This document shows positions 54,046 to 61,165 of a DNA stretch of 64,000 nucleotides, one piece after another; within the stretch, counting starts at the first letter, position 1, and the number at the start of each line of letters is the position of its first letter. This stretch comes from a candidate division KSB1 bacterium. Its GTDB lineage: Bacteria > Zhuqueibacterota > Zhuqueibacteria > JANLFK01 > Oleimicrobiaceae. The position numbers and the translations under genes were made by a program. The notes beneath the pieces were generated by a model that was given only the letters and a program-made list of their open reading frames with translations, searched no databases and had not been told where the DNA came from. Where the stretch lies: contig JANLFK010000005.1 of assembly GCA_024655945.1 (NCBI GenBank), positions 186,317 to 250,316 of the forward strand. The letters run 5' to 3'.

Positions 54046-54933
54046 TTAAAACGGCCTCTCGATAGTTTGATTCGTTGGAGGCGTTTCCAAGTGCTCGTCG
54101 AGTTTTTCCTGAAGCAACTTGATGAAATCCTCCATCCTCCCGGGCGACGGGGTGGTGATGGCAAGCAGGGCAGGCTCAAATTCAGTAAAAACCTCATCCA
54201 CCTTCGTCAGATAATATCGCCCTACCCCATGCCGCTCTTCCACGCTCAGCTCCCAATCATAGATGAGCCACGCAATATCCGCACCACTTTTCGGAACCCG
54301 TTTCAGAGCGGGTAAAGTGGCAAAGAAACTTTTGTTCAACGCCACGGCTATTTTCTTTTTCCAACTGTGCAAGATTCCACCCTTGTAAACAAGCTGAGGA
54401 ACAAGTCTTTTTCGAGAAGATGAAAGGTAATCGGGACGAGGATAGTTCGGCTCGCCAGACCAATCCATAGAAGCCCTGCTTTGTGGATTGCCCATGTAAT
54501 ACTCGAATGGTTCACGGACGTTGCCGAAAATATAGACTGCTTGAATCTCAAGGGCACCGAAGTCAATAACCTTGCCACTATCGTCATATGCGACAAGAAC
54601 CACGTCAATGTTTCCCGCAGACTTGCCATGAGCATCATTTAAACGAACCTCAGTCAGAGAAGTCCACTGTGTTCCCTCCCCCAAAAAGAAAGCTGCAGCA
54701 TGGTCGGCTATAATCCAGTCCTGACGAAATCGGATGGGACAGGTAATGACAGGATCGTTGTCATGATAGATGCTGCACACACCGAGAGGGTTCTTTGCCT
54801 TGTCTTTTGTGCAATTCAGCACCTTGTTGCTGAAAGGGCAGAGACGAAGGGAGCGGTATCGCCTGGCTGTCTCGGTTTGGTCCTCAATCAGGTAACCAAA
54901 GACCTCTGCCAGTGGCTGTCCACCACGATTCAT
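54046..54933 (-). CDS. NotI-family type II restriction endonuclease
   Basis: A 295-residue protein with the layout of NotI-like enzymes. An N-terminal Cys4 metal site (C32, C41, C53, C65, in LCPFSNKVLNC...GVC...TCPIRF) corresponds to the iron-binding site of NotI. The PD-(D/E)xK core is NID (D110) followed by ALEIQA (E129, Q131), as in NotI. Recognition sequence cannot be deduced. The region is AT-richer than the surroundings and uses less GC-rich codons, suggesting acquisition. GGAAGG lies before the ATG and a promoter is at 55023-54995. Its neighbouring methylase is broken, so either protection comes from elsewhere or the nuclease is inactive. Confidence 0.85.
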   Translation of the reverse strand: MNRGGQPLAEVFGYLIEDQTETARRYRSLRLCPFSNKVLNCTKDKAKNPLGVCSIYHDNDPVITCPIRFRQDWIIADHAAAFFLGEGTQWTSLTEVRLNDAHGKSAGNIDVVLVAYDDSGKVIDFGALEIQAVYIFGNVREPFEYYMGNPQSRASMDWSGEPNYPRPDYLSSSRKRLVPQLVYKGGILHSWKKKIAVALNKSFFATLPALKRVPKSGADIAWLIYDWELSVEERHGVGRYYLTKVDEVFTEFEPALLAITTPSPGRMEDFIKLLQEKLDEHLETPPTNQTIERPF

Positions 54934-54994
54934 GGTAGGTCCTTCCTAATCATCTCACTTCCCAGCGTGGGCATATAAACAAACCTTCAATTGA

Positions 54995-55023
54995 AATATA
55001 GGCCTATGCGGGGAAAAAGTCAA
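54995..55023 (-). promoter_or_regulatory. Sigma70-type promoter of the restriction locus
   Basis: Minus strand: TTGACT (55023-55018), 17-bp spacer, TATATT (55000-54995). The predicted start near 54988 falls in the palindrome TTCAATTGAA, a possible operator. Confidence 0.8.
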
Positions 55024-55198
55024 ACGATTTTTCCCGAGGATTGCTACGGCGGCTCTGCCAGACTCGGAGGGCAGCCGTCTGGAGGGCCACATGCGGCTGC
55101 AAGGAAAGTTACGGATGCCCGAAGCGAGAGCCAGCCTCGCTTCTATCTCGGTGGGTCAACCTGCCGCACCAGCGCATCTTGCCTTCATTTGAACAGAT

Positions 55199-55231
55199 GG
55201 CCTTTCTCCTGCTCGCCAGAGGAGAAAGGCC
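55199..55231 (-). terminator. 12-bp hairpin ending the DUF4252 operon
   Basis: GGCCTTTCTCCT and AGGAGAAAGGCC are perfect 12-bp arms with a 9-nt loop. It lies 109 bp after the last gene of the operon. No T-tract follows, so it may work as a stability element or a rho-assisted end. Confidence 0.55.
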
Positions 55232-55339
55232 ACCGCGTTCTTGCTACCCACCCATTTCATCCAGAGAAATTCGCAGATTAGGGCGCCGGACGGTTCGCTT
55301 CGCCACGGCGGGCGCAGGAGGCGCAACGCATGCCGGGCG

Positions 55340-55900
55340 TCACAACGCAGCGCTTGCGCCAACTCGCGAGGCTACCCCCTTGGCAGCCAAGCCACGGCTG
55401 CGTACTGCTTCTTCCAGCACCCTCTCCAGGCGTCCGCGCACTTCCACCAGCACCAGCTCCTCGCCATCCGCGGCAATGACGAAAAGGGCATCGATACGCT
55501 CTTTGCGCAGATGCGCAAGCACCATCGTCGCCTCTTTCCGGCCTTTGACCTTGACAATCGGCTCATAGCCTCGCCTGGTCAGGCTTCGCTCCACTGACTT
55601 GGGTATCATCCCGGCCTGCTCGCCGCATTCGCGCAGTTGATAGAGGCCCACCTGCACGCTGCGGATGTCCAGCAGCAGGGCCGCGGCTTCATCTCCGTGG
55701 GCAGCCACGTTGGCGACGGCTCCGGTCAGCCACATGGAACCCGGCCCCAAGCTGAGCTGGAACACCGTCTTTACCTCTTTTGCCCCGGAGGCGCGCAGGA
55801 CCGTGTCGCGCACATGGCGGAAATTGCGATCGACGTCTGCGCACCCGGCCACGGCAATTGCCGCCACCAGGAGCAGCAGGCCTCTGCGGACTATGCTCAT
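55340..55900 (-). CDS. Small lipoprotein, last gene of ECF sigma operon
   Basis: A 186-residue lipoprotein (lipobox AIAVAGC). The rest alternates strands and helices: TVFQLSLGPGSMWLTG, an ADGEELVLVEVRGRLE strand pair, and an Ala-rich end. The length, position and partial resemblance suggest a diverged DUF4252-like protein like its neighbour, but this is not certain. GGAGGAG precedes the ATG. It is separated from the upstream DUF4252 gene by 13 bp. Function unknown; it could be a target of the sigma factor. Confidence 0.65.
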   Translation of the reverse strand: MSIVRRGLLLLVAAIAVAGCADVDRNFRHVRDTVLRASGAKEVKTVFQLSLGPGSMWLTGAVANVAAHGDEAAALLLDIRSVQVGLYQLRECGEQAGMIPKSVERSLTRRGYEPIVKVKGRKEATMVLAHLRKERIDALFVIAADGEELVLVEVRGRLERVLEEAVRSRGLAAKGVASRVGASAAL

Positions 55901-55913
55901 GCGCTCCTCCCGC

Positions 55914-56489
55914 CTACTTCGGTCGCTCGCTTGTCTTCACGCCTTCAAGTGCCGGGATGTCCAACTTCTTGCCCATCTTCCCGATGGCGTCCATGTCAAT
56001 TTCGCCCACGATGTTGACAAAGGCAGCCTCGCCCCCTGGCTCAACGGCCATGACCAGCAAACCGACGATTTTCTCGCCCTCCATCTTAAGATAGACGTGG
56101 GCGCTCTCCCCCCTGCGGTCCTTGGCGCGCACCACCTTCTCCCACCGCTTTCTGGCCAGCTCCTGCTCGATCTTGGCGATTTGTGGCTGCAGAGCAAGAG
56201 CCCTCACGCTGTCGGTGCCAAAGGTGTTCACCCGTACCAAGAGCAATTTGGACAGCATTCTCGCCAAGCCCTCGCCCTCCTCGCCGGCGGCCTTGGCCAC
56301 CAGGCGCAGCAGCGGACCGCCAATGTACACCTCGACGATCTCCTCACCCTCAGTTGGGATGGGAAGCTGCGAAAAGTCCACGTAACCAGGGTGCTTCTTG
56401 AGCTCTTCGTCCTCTTGGGCGAACAATGGCATTGTGCTTGCGGCCACGGCGACCAGCAAGGCTGCGAGCCACGTTGTGCCTCTCATCAT
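55914..56489 (-). CDS. DUF4252 domain protein, exported
   Basis: A 191-residue exported protein with signal peptide TWLAALLVAVAASTMPLFA. The mature region (VDFSQLPIPTEGEEIVEVYIGGPLLRLV; then VYLKMEGEKIVGLLVMAV; IVGEIDMDAIGKMG) fits DUF4252, often found in operons with ECF sigma/anti-sigma genes. Its role is unknown. The start at 56489 overlaps the anti-sigma stop by 4 bp and has GGAGGG upstream, so translation is coupled. Confidence 0.8.
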   Translation of the reverse strand: MMRGTTWLAALLVAVAASTMPLFAQEDEELKKHPGYVDFSQLPIPTEGEEIVEVYIGGPLLRLVAKAAGEEGEGLARMLSKLLLVRVNTFGTDSVRALALQPQIAKIEQELARKRWEKVVRAKDRRGESAHVYLKMEGEKIVGLLVMAVEPGGEAAFVNIVGEIDMDAIGKMGKKLDIPALEGVKTSERPK

Positions 56490-57034
56490 TGGATTCCCTC
56501 CTGTGTCAGCACGCGCAAGGCAGTCGAGACGCCACGCTTCAGCGGCTCGACCACCTGCCACGGCAGGACCTCCTCTTGCAAAGTGCGCTCGGTCAGCCTG
56601 AGCGCGTGGTTGACGTAAGCGAACGCTAACTCCACATCGTGGCGCGCCTGAACCACTTGCTCAGGGCTGTAGGCAGACTCCGGTTGCGGCGGCAAAGCCG
56701 GACGGCGAAGAAGCAGGAACAGCGCCACGGCTGCGGCGGCCCCTGCCAAGGCCACTCGCCACGCGAAGCGAGGAAAAAGTGCCACTGCCCGCCTGCGCGC
56801 TGGCTGTGCCCTGTCTGTCACCGGCAGGCGCTCTAACACGCCTTCGGGGCACGGAAGCACCGGCAGAGCCCGCAGACTGGCGCGCAGGGCCGCGTTCGCC
56901 TCCACCTCAGCGCGACACCGCGCACAGGTGCGGAGGTGCCTCTCCACCTCGCGCCGCTCTCGTCGGGTAAGCTCCCTGTCGAGGTAAGCATCGAGCATCG
57001 CACCTGGGTGTTTTTGAGGAGCTGCCTGCTTCAT
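56486..57034 (-). CDS. Anti-sigma factor with zinc-finger domain
   Basis: A 182-residue protein with a zinc-finger anti-sigma domain (VERHLRTCARCRAE, about 29-42) and one membrane segment (ALAGAAAAVALFLLL). The C-terminal part (about 118-182) is a predicted periplasmic helical region with VELAFAYVNHALRLTERTLQ. It overlaps the sigma gene by 4 bp and the DUF4252 gene by 4 bp. Confidence 0.85.
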   Translation of the reverse strand: MKQAAPQKHPGAMLDAYLDRELTRRERREVERHLRTCARCRAEVEANAALRASLRALPVLPCPEGVLERLPVTDRAQPARRRAVALFPRFAWRVALAGAAAAVALFLLLRRPALPPQPESAYSPEQVVQARHDVELAFAYVNHALRLTERTLQEEVLPWQVVEPLKRGVSTALRVLTQEGIQ

Positions 57035-57564
57035 CCTCTGACCTCCTCAGCCATCTCCCCAAGGGCCATGCGCAACTGCTTGCGTCCGCGGTGGATGTAA
57101 ACTTTTACCGAGTTCATGGGTATGCCCAAGGCTGCGCTTATCTCCTCGTACTTCATGTCCAGCCATTCGCGCATGATGATGATGCTTCGCAGGCGCGGGG
57201 GGAGGCGTCGAATCGCTTCCTCCAGGCAATCCTTCAGCTCCTGCTGCTCCGCCACCCTGTGCGGATCGTGTTCAATTTCCTGCGTGGGGACTGCTTTTGT
57301 CGCCTCGCCAAGTTCGTCATCGCTCACCACCGCGCGTTCCGCCTTGTGCCGCCGCAGGCTGTCGATGCACAAGTTGTGCGTGACCCGCATGAGCCAGGCC
57401 TTCAGGGTCGGCTTGCGGATCGCATCGAAATGCTGCCAGGCGCGCAGCAAAACCTCCTGCGTCACATCCTCGGCGTCCGGACGGTTTCCGAGGAAGTAGT
57501 ACGCCTGGCTGTAGATGCGATCCTTGTACGCCAGAACCATGGTTGTGAAATGCGACTGTCTCAT
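57031..57564 (-). CDS. ECF-type RNA polymerase sigma factor
   Basis: A 177-residue ECF sigma factor. Region 2 (DRIYSQAYYFLGNRPDAEDVTQEVLLRAWQHFDAI) and region 4 (LKYEE-like DMKYEEISAALGIPMNSVKVYIHRGRKQL) are complete. GTGAGGCCCG precedes the ATG. It heads a four-gene set with overlapping stops and starts. It is distinct from the first ECF factor in the window. The upstream metal transporter gene ends only 38 bp away on the same strand, so the promoter could be upstream of that gene or within it. Confidence 0.93.
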   Translation of the reverse strand: MRQSHFTTMVLAYKDRIYSQAYYFLGNRPDAEDVTQEVLLRAWQHFDAIRKPTLKAWLMRVTHNLCIDSLRRHKAERAVVSDDELGEATKAVPTQEIEHDPHRVAEQQELKDCLEEAIRRLPPRLRSIIIMREWLDMKYEEISAALGIPMNSVKVYIHRGRKQLRMALGEMAEEVRG

Positions 57565-57602
57565 CGGGCCTCACCTACCAAGACGCAGGAGGCGCGAGAT
57601 TG

Positions 57603-58313
57603 TTACAGTCCGAGGAACTTTATCGCCAAATCAGACAGGGCAATGATCGCCCCGGCAAGGGCATGGGAGAAGCGCTCCAAGCCTGCCGTCTTCACTGAAA
57701 GCAGGCCGCGAGCGAGCAGCCCAACGATGGTGAGCATAGTCAGGATGGTGACCGTGCCGAAAACGCCGGTCACGCCTGCCACTGCCGCCCAATGGTGCCC
57801 GGCGGCCGGGTACATGAGAAGCGGAATGAGCGGCTCGCAGGGACCGAGCACAAAAATGATGAACAGCACCCAGGGCGTCACCTGGCCTTCGCCTTGGTGC
57901 AGGTGACCATGCCCACCGGTGTGCGTGTGCGGGTGGGTCTGCACATGGCCATTCTCATGGACGTGCACATGTGAATGCGGCCGGCTGACTATGCCGCGAC
58001 GCACGCCCCACACGGCGTAGGCGAGGCCAAAGCCGATGAGCAGCCACGATGCCGCCTCTCCCCGCGCACTCTCGATGCCTTCTAAGGTGCTCACGGCAAT
58101 GCCGGCAGCCACGCCCACCGCGCCGATCACTACCGAGCTCAGCACGTGACCAATCCCGCAGGCCAGCGTGACCAGGAGCGTCTTTGCAACCCGCCAGTTA
58201 CGTGCCCGCGCTAACACCACAAACGGCAGATAGTGGTCGGGTCCTATGACCGTGTGGACAAAGCCTATGGATGCAGCGGAGGCCATGAGTATTGCCCAGG
58301 TGGAGTCCTGCAT
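57603..58313 (-). CDS. Membrane metal transporter of the NiCoT/UreH-like group with His-rich loop
   Basis: A 236-residue membrane protein with about six hydrophobic segments. The N-terminal HTVIGPDHYLPFVVLA resembles the H-x-(4)-D-H motif of nickel/cobalt transporters and UreH-type proteins. A central cytosolic-type loop is very His-rich (SHVHVHENGHVQTHPHTHTG and on), a feature of metal storage or relay. A conserved FVLGPCEPLIPLL follows. GGGAGGG precedes the ATG. Nickel, cobalt or other divalent metal transport is inferred. Confidence 0.7.
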   Translation of the reverse strand: MQDSTWAILMASAASIGFVHTVIGPDHYLPFVVLARARNWRVAKTLLVTLACGIGHVLSSVVIGAVGVAAGIAVSTLEGIESARGEAASWLLIGFGLAYAVWGVRRGIVSRPHSHVHVHENGHVQTHPHTHTGGHGHLHQGEGQVTPWVLFIIFVLGPCEPLIPLLMYPAAGHHWAAVAGVTGVFGTVTILTMLTIVGLLARGLLSVKTAGLERFSHALAGAIIALSDLAIKFLGL

Positions 58314-58328
58314 GTGCCCTCCCTGTGC

Positions 58329-59270
58329 CTATTGGCTCACTTCGCCCTCTTCCCAGGTTGCCGAAAGCAGATAGCTCCTCGACTCGCCTGCGATCTCCAC
58401 CTCTATGACCTTGCCCTGCGCGTGCAGCTCGGCCAGGGCCTGGCGGATGTCGCAAAGCTCCCAGTCGAACAGACGCGCAATGTGCCCCGGCCAGGAGACC
58501 AGCACCGTACTGAAGTACTTCTCCAGGACCTTTGTCCGCGCTTGCTGCGGTTCGATCTCCTGCGCTGTCTGGAGCTCCGCTGCGAAACGCCGCCCCACCA
58601 GGTCCCACACAAAGGTGAAAGGCTCATAGAGCTCCGCCACCTTGACGACGTACAGCTTCATCTGCAGCTCGGCCATGGCCCGATCGAATTCATAGCGCTG
58701 GGCAGGACTGGCAAGTCGGCTCGCTTCTTTCAGCTCGCGGGTGATGCGCGGAGAGCGCTCGACCAACGCGTCCATGATGCGCTTGGCGCCGGGACTAAGG
58801 TGGCCGCGCCTGTGCGCGTGGAGATAGTCCGCGGCCTCGCCTGTCACGCCTCGCGTGCTGGCGAAGTACGGGAAATACTCCAAGGAAATCATCGTGGGGC
58901 GGGAACGCAGCGCCTTGCCGTAGTAGATTTTCTTCTCGGCGGCAAGGACGTCCTTCGCTTCCCAGACCAGCCCGATGGACCAGTCATGCTGAATGTGCTC
59001 GGGCATCTGCGGGTTCCGTTCCCCGCAGACGGCATGCCAAAGGCAGGGGAGCTCAGAGCGCTGTGCGGCAAAGGCAAAACAGAAACCCACCTGATTCACA
59101 AAGGCCAAGGCCTCTTCCACCGAGGTGACGCGCAACTGGCTGGTGCGCCGATAGAGGCGATCACGCCGCTGCTCGATGCCCTCCCAGGTCAGGCGTAAAG
59201 GCCTGATACCGGCTCGGCGAGCTTGCGGCGCAGCGCGACGTGCCGCAGGAGGGGCCCCATGTCTCGTCAC
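58329..59270 (-). CDS. AlkZ-related winged-helix protein
   Basis: A 313-residue protein. The N-terminal half (LTWEGIEQRRDRLYRR; VTSVEEALAFVNQVGF) and the C-terminal winged-helix segment (FDWELCDIRQALAELHAQGKV) resemble the AlkZ/YcaQ family of DNA glycosylases and their less characterised relatives. The QxQ/QxD catalytic motif of true AlkZ is not evident, so glycosylase activity is doubtful. The start is a GTG at 59270 overlapping the peroxiredoxin stop by 4 bp, so the two are translationally coupled. Confidence 0.6.
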   Translation of the reverse strand: MTRHGAPPAARRAAPQARRAGIRPLRLTWEGIEQRRDRLYRRTSQLRVTSVEEALAFVNQVGFCFAFAAQRSELPCLWHAVCGERNPQMPEHIQHDWSIGLVWEAKDVLAAEKKIYYGKALRSRPTMISLEYFPYFASTRGVTGEAADYLHAHRRGHLSPGAKRIMDALVERSPRITRELKEASRLASPAQRYEFDRAMAELQMKLYVVKVAELYEPFTFVWDLVGRRFAAELQTAQEIEPQQARTKVLEKYFSTVLVSWPGHIARLFDWELCDIRQALAELHAQGKVIEVEIAGESRSYLLSATWEEGEVSQ

Positions 59271-59830
59271 GGCGTCCGTTCCGGGCGAAGCGGTCCCATG
59301 GCACGCAACACCCGCAGCACCTCGTCCACGTGTCCCTGCACCTTGACCACCGGGAAAACAGCGCGCACGTTGCCGCGTTCGTCAATGACAAAGGTAGAGC
59401 GGTGCGCCCTGCCATCCGGCCCCAGGGTGCCGTAAGCCCGGCAGACCGCACCACTGGTGTCGCTGAGGAGAGAGAAGTTGAGCGCGAGTTCCTGGCAGAA
59501 CTGCTGGTGCGACTGGGCGTTGTCGACGCTCACCCCCAAGACCGTGGCACCCAGGGAATCGATGCCGCCCAGCCGGTCGCGGAAAGCGGCGGCTTCTAAC
59601 GAGCAACCGGGCGTGCGATCCTGAGGGTAGAAGTAGAGCACCACCCGCCTGCCACGGAAGTCGCTCAGGCTCACCATCGAGCCGTCGTACGCCGGCAGCG
59701 TGAACTCTGGTGCCGGGGCACTCACCCGCGGCATGCCCAGTGCCCAGCGCTCGACCTCGGTCTTGCCGCATGCCAGCAGGAAGCAAAGCCAGATCATCCC
59801 CACTGCACTTGCCCAGTCCCTTCCTTTCAC
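59267..59830 (-). CDS. bcp: Peroxiredoxin (BCP/PrxQ type), lipoprotein
   Basis: A 187-residue thioredoxin-fold peroxidase. The signal ends in a lipobox (FLLAC), so it should be anchored in the periplasm or outer membrane. The core reads APEFTLPAYDG and YFYPQDRTPGCSLEA, where the Cys of TPGC is the peroxidatic residue. A second Cys (FCQEL) lies later and may be resolving. A GTG at 59830 with GGAGAGG 8 bp upstream is the preferred start; another GTG lies 9 bp earlier. It reduces peroxides. Confidence 0.88.
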   Translation of the reverse strand: MKGRDWASAVGMIWLCFLLACGKTEVERWALGMPRVSAPAPEFTLPAYDGSMVSLSDFRGRRVVLYFYPQDRTPGCSLEAAAFRDRLGGIDSLGATVLGVSVDNAQSHQQFCQELALNFSLLSDTSGAVCRAYGTLGPDGRAHRSTFVIDERGNVRAVFPVVKVQGHVDEVLRVLRAMGPLRPERTP

Positions 59831-59868
59831 GCGAAACACCTCTCCATTCTCAGACCATTCCTTCGCCG

Positions 59869-60594
59869 TTAGCCACCCGGTAGGCTGCGCTCTCTTGGTT
59901 CAACAGAGCACGAAATCCGCCGCTCCAGTTCGATGCAACTCTCCGAAACCCGTGCCCGATATGCCACGCACTCCACGCCCGCGGCCAGCGCCTGCCGCAA
60001 TGCACCTGCATAGGCCGGGTCGATGTGGTCAGCAGGCCGCAGCAGCCGCGCATCGCCCCCCTGCACCACGAAAAAGATGACTGCCCGCCACCCGCGCGCG
60101 ACAGCCCCCACCAGCTCTTCGAGGTGCCGTTTGCCGCGCGTGGTCACCGCATCAGGAAAATAGGCAACGCCGTCTTCGACCAAGGTGACGTTCTTCACTT
60201 CCACAAAGCAGCGGCCATCGGGCCCGGCGAGCATGAAGTCGAAGCGCGTATGAGGGCCGAACCGCACCTCCGGCTTTAGCTCAGCGTAGCCGGAAAGCTC
60301 CGGCACCAGTCCGCCACGCCATGCCTCTGCCACCAGGGGGTTGGCCCTGAGCGGATTGATGCCCACCGAGGTGCCGTCCACCATCAGCAGCTCCCAGGTG
60401 AAAGCGCAGCGCCGCTTGCGGTCGTTGGCCGCGGAGAGGAGCACCAGGCTCCCCGGCGCGCTGCAACCGCGCATGCTGCCGCTATTGGGACAGTGGGCGG
60501 TGACTAGCCTGCCATCGGCCAAGCGCACGTCCGCGAGAAAACGCTGATAGCGCCGCACCAGCGTGCCTGAGAACAAGGGGGCGGGCAGTTGCAT
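59869..60594 (-). CDS. sfsA: SfsA family DNA-binding/sugar fermentation stimulation protein
   Basis: A 241-residue SfsA homologue of normal length. Characteristic parts are RYQRFLADVRLADG near the N-terminus, HCPNSGSMRGC, and the acidic FMLAGPDGRCFVEVKNVTL with a PD-(D/E)xK-like core. SfsA is reported to bind nucleic acids; its cellular role is unsettled. The ribosome-binding site is modest. It starts 8 bp after the nitroreductase stop. Confidence 0.93.
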   Translation of the reverse strand: MQLPAPLFSGTLVRRYQRFLADVRLADGRLVTAHCPNSGSMRGCSAPGSLVLLSAANDRKRRCAFTWELLMVDGTSVGINPLRANPLVAEAWRGGLVPELSGYAELKPEVRFGPHTRFDFMLAGPDGRCFVEVKNVTLVEDGVAYFPDAVTTRGKRHLEELVGAVARGWRAVIFFVVQGGDARLLRPADHIDPAYAGALRQALAAGVECVAYRARVSESCIELERRISCSVEPRERSLPGG

Positions 60595-60602
60595 GGACGC
60601 GC

Positions 60603-61157
60603 CTACAGTCCCTCGCTCGTGTTGAACCGGCAGATCTCCTCAAGGCGCTTGCGTGCTTTCGGCTTGAGGGGGGTATGGGCAGGGTAGCCCAGGGCGATGA
60701 GGCTGACAATACGGTACCGCCGCGACACACCCAGCGCCTTGCGCGCACCGCGTTCACTGAACCAGCCAATCCAACAAGTGCCCAGGCCTATCTCATGCGC
60801 CTGCAACACCAGGTGCTCGCCGGCAATGCCCATGTCCAGCAGGTAGTAGTTGGTGCCCTGGATCCGCGCCCCCAAGCGATTAGCCAGGACGTCCGGTTTG
60901 GCTATCAGGGCAATGAGCACCGGGGCGGCCGCTGCCCAGCGCGTGGGGGCGTAGATGCCACTGAAAGCAGCAGCCGCCAACTTCTCTTTGAGCGCCGGGT
61001 CATCCACCACCACGAACCGCCACGGCTGCACGTGCTCGGCAGAAGGGGCCCATCGTGCCGCCTCCAAGCAGGTGAGAATCTTGTCGCGCTCCACCGGCCG
61101 GTCGGCGAACTTCCGAATGCTGCGGCGCGTCTGCACCAGTTCGAGGAATGACCGCAT
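60603..61157 (-). CDS. Nitroreductase family flavoprotein
   Basis: A 184-residue FMN-dependent enzyme of the small nitroreductase family. The FMN-binding N-terminus is RRSIRKFADRPVERDKIL, followed by AARWAPSAEHVQPWRFVVV, and the C-terminal block GLGTCWIGWFSE is typical. The start at 61157 lies 8 bp after the EndoQ stop; a TTG at 61169 is possible. Substrate unknown. Confidence 0.9.
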   Translation of the reverse strand: MRSFLELVQTRRSIRKFADRPVERDKILTCLEAARWAPSAEHVQPWRFVVVDDPALKEKLAAAAFSGIYAPTRWAAAAPVLIALIAKPDVLANRLGARIQGTNYYLLDMGIAGEHLVLQAHEIGLGTCWIGWFSERGARKALGVSRRYRIVSLIALGYPAHTPLKPKARKRLEEICRFNTSEGL

Positions 61158-61165
61158 AGGCCGTC

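Larger units (their letters stand above)
54934..55339. other. Intergenic region between restriction locus and DUF4252 operon
   Basis: 406 bp. It contains the promoter of the endonuclease (55023-54995), a TTCAATTGAA palindrome at 54986-54995 overlapping the promoter -10, and a 12-bp hairpin at 55199-55231. No gene is apparent. Confidence 0.55.

Noticed and set aside
54986-54995. TTCAATTGAA palindrome as a restriction-control (C-protein) box
   Set aside because: No C-protein gene is nearby and the site is short; kept only as a possible operator.
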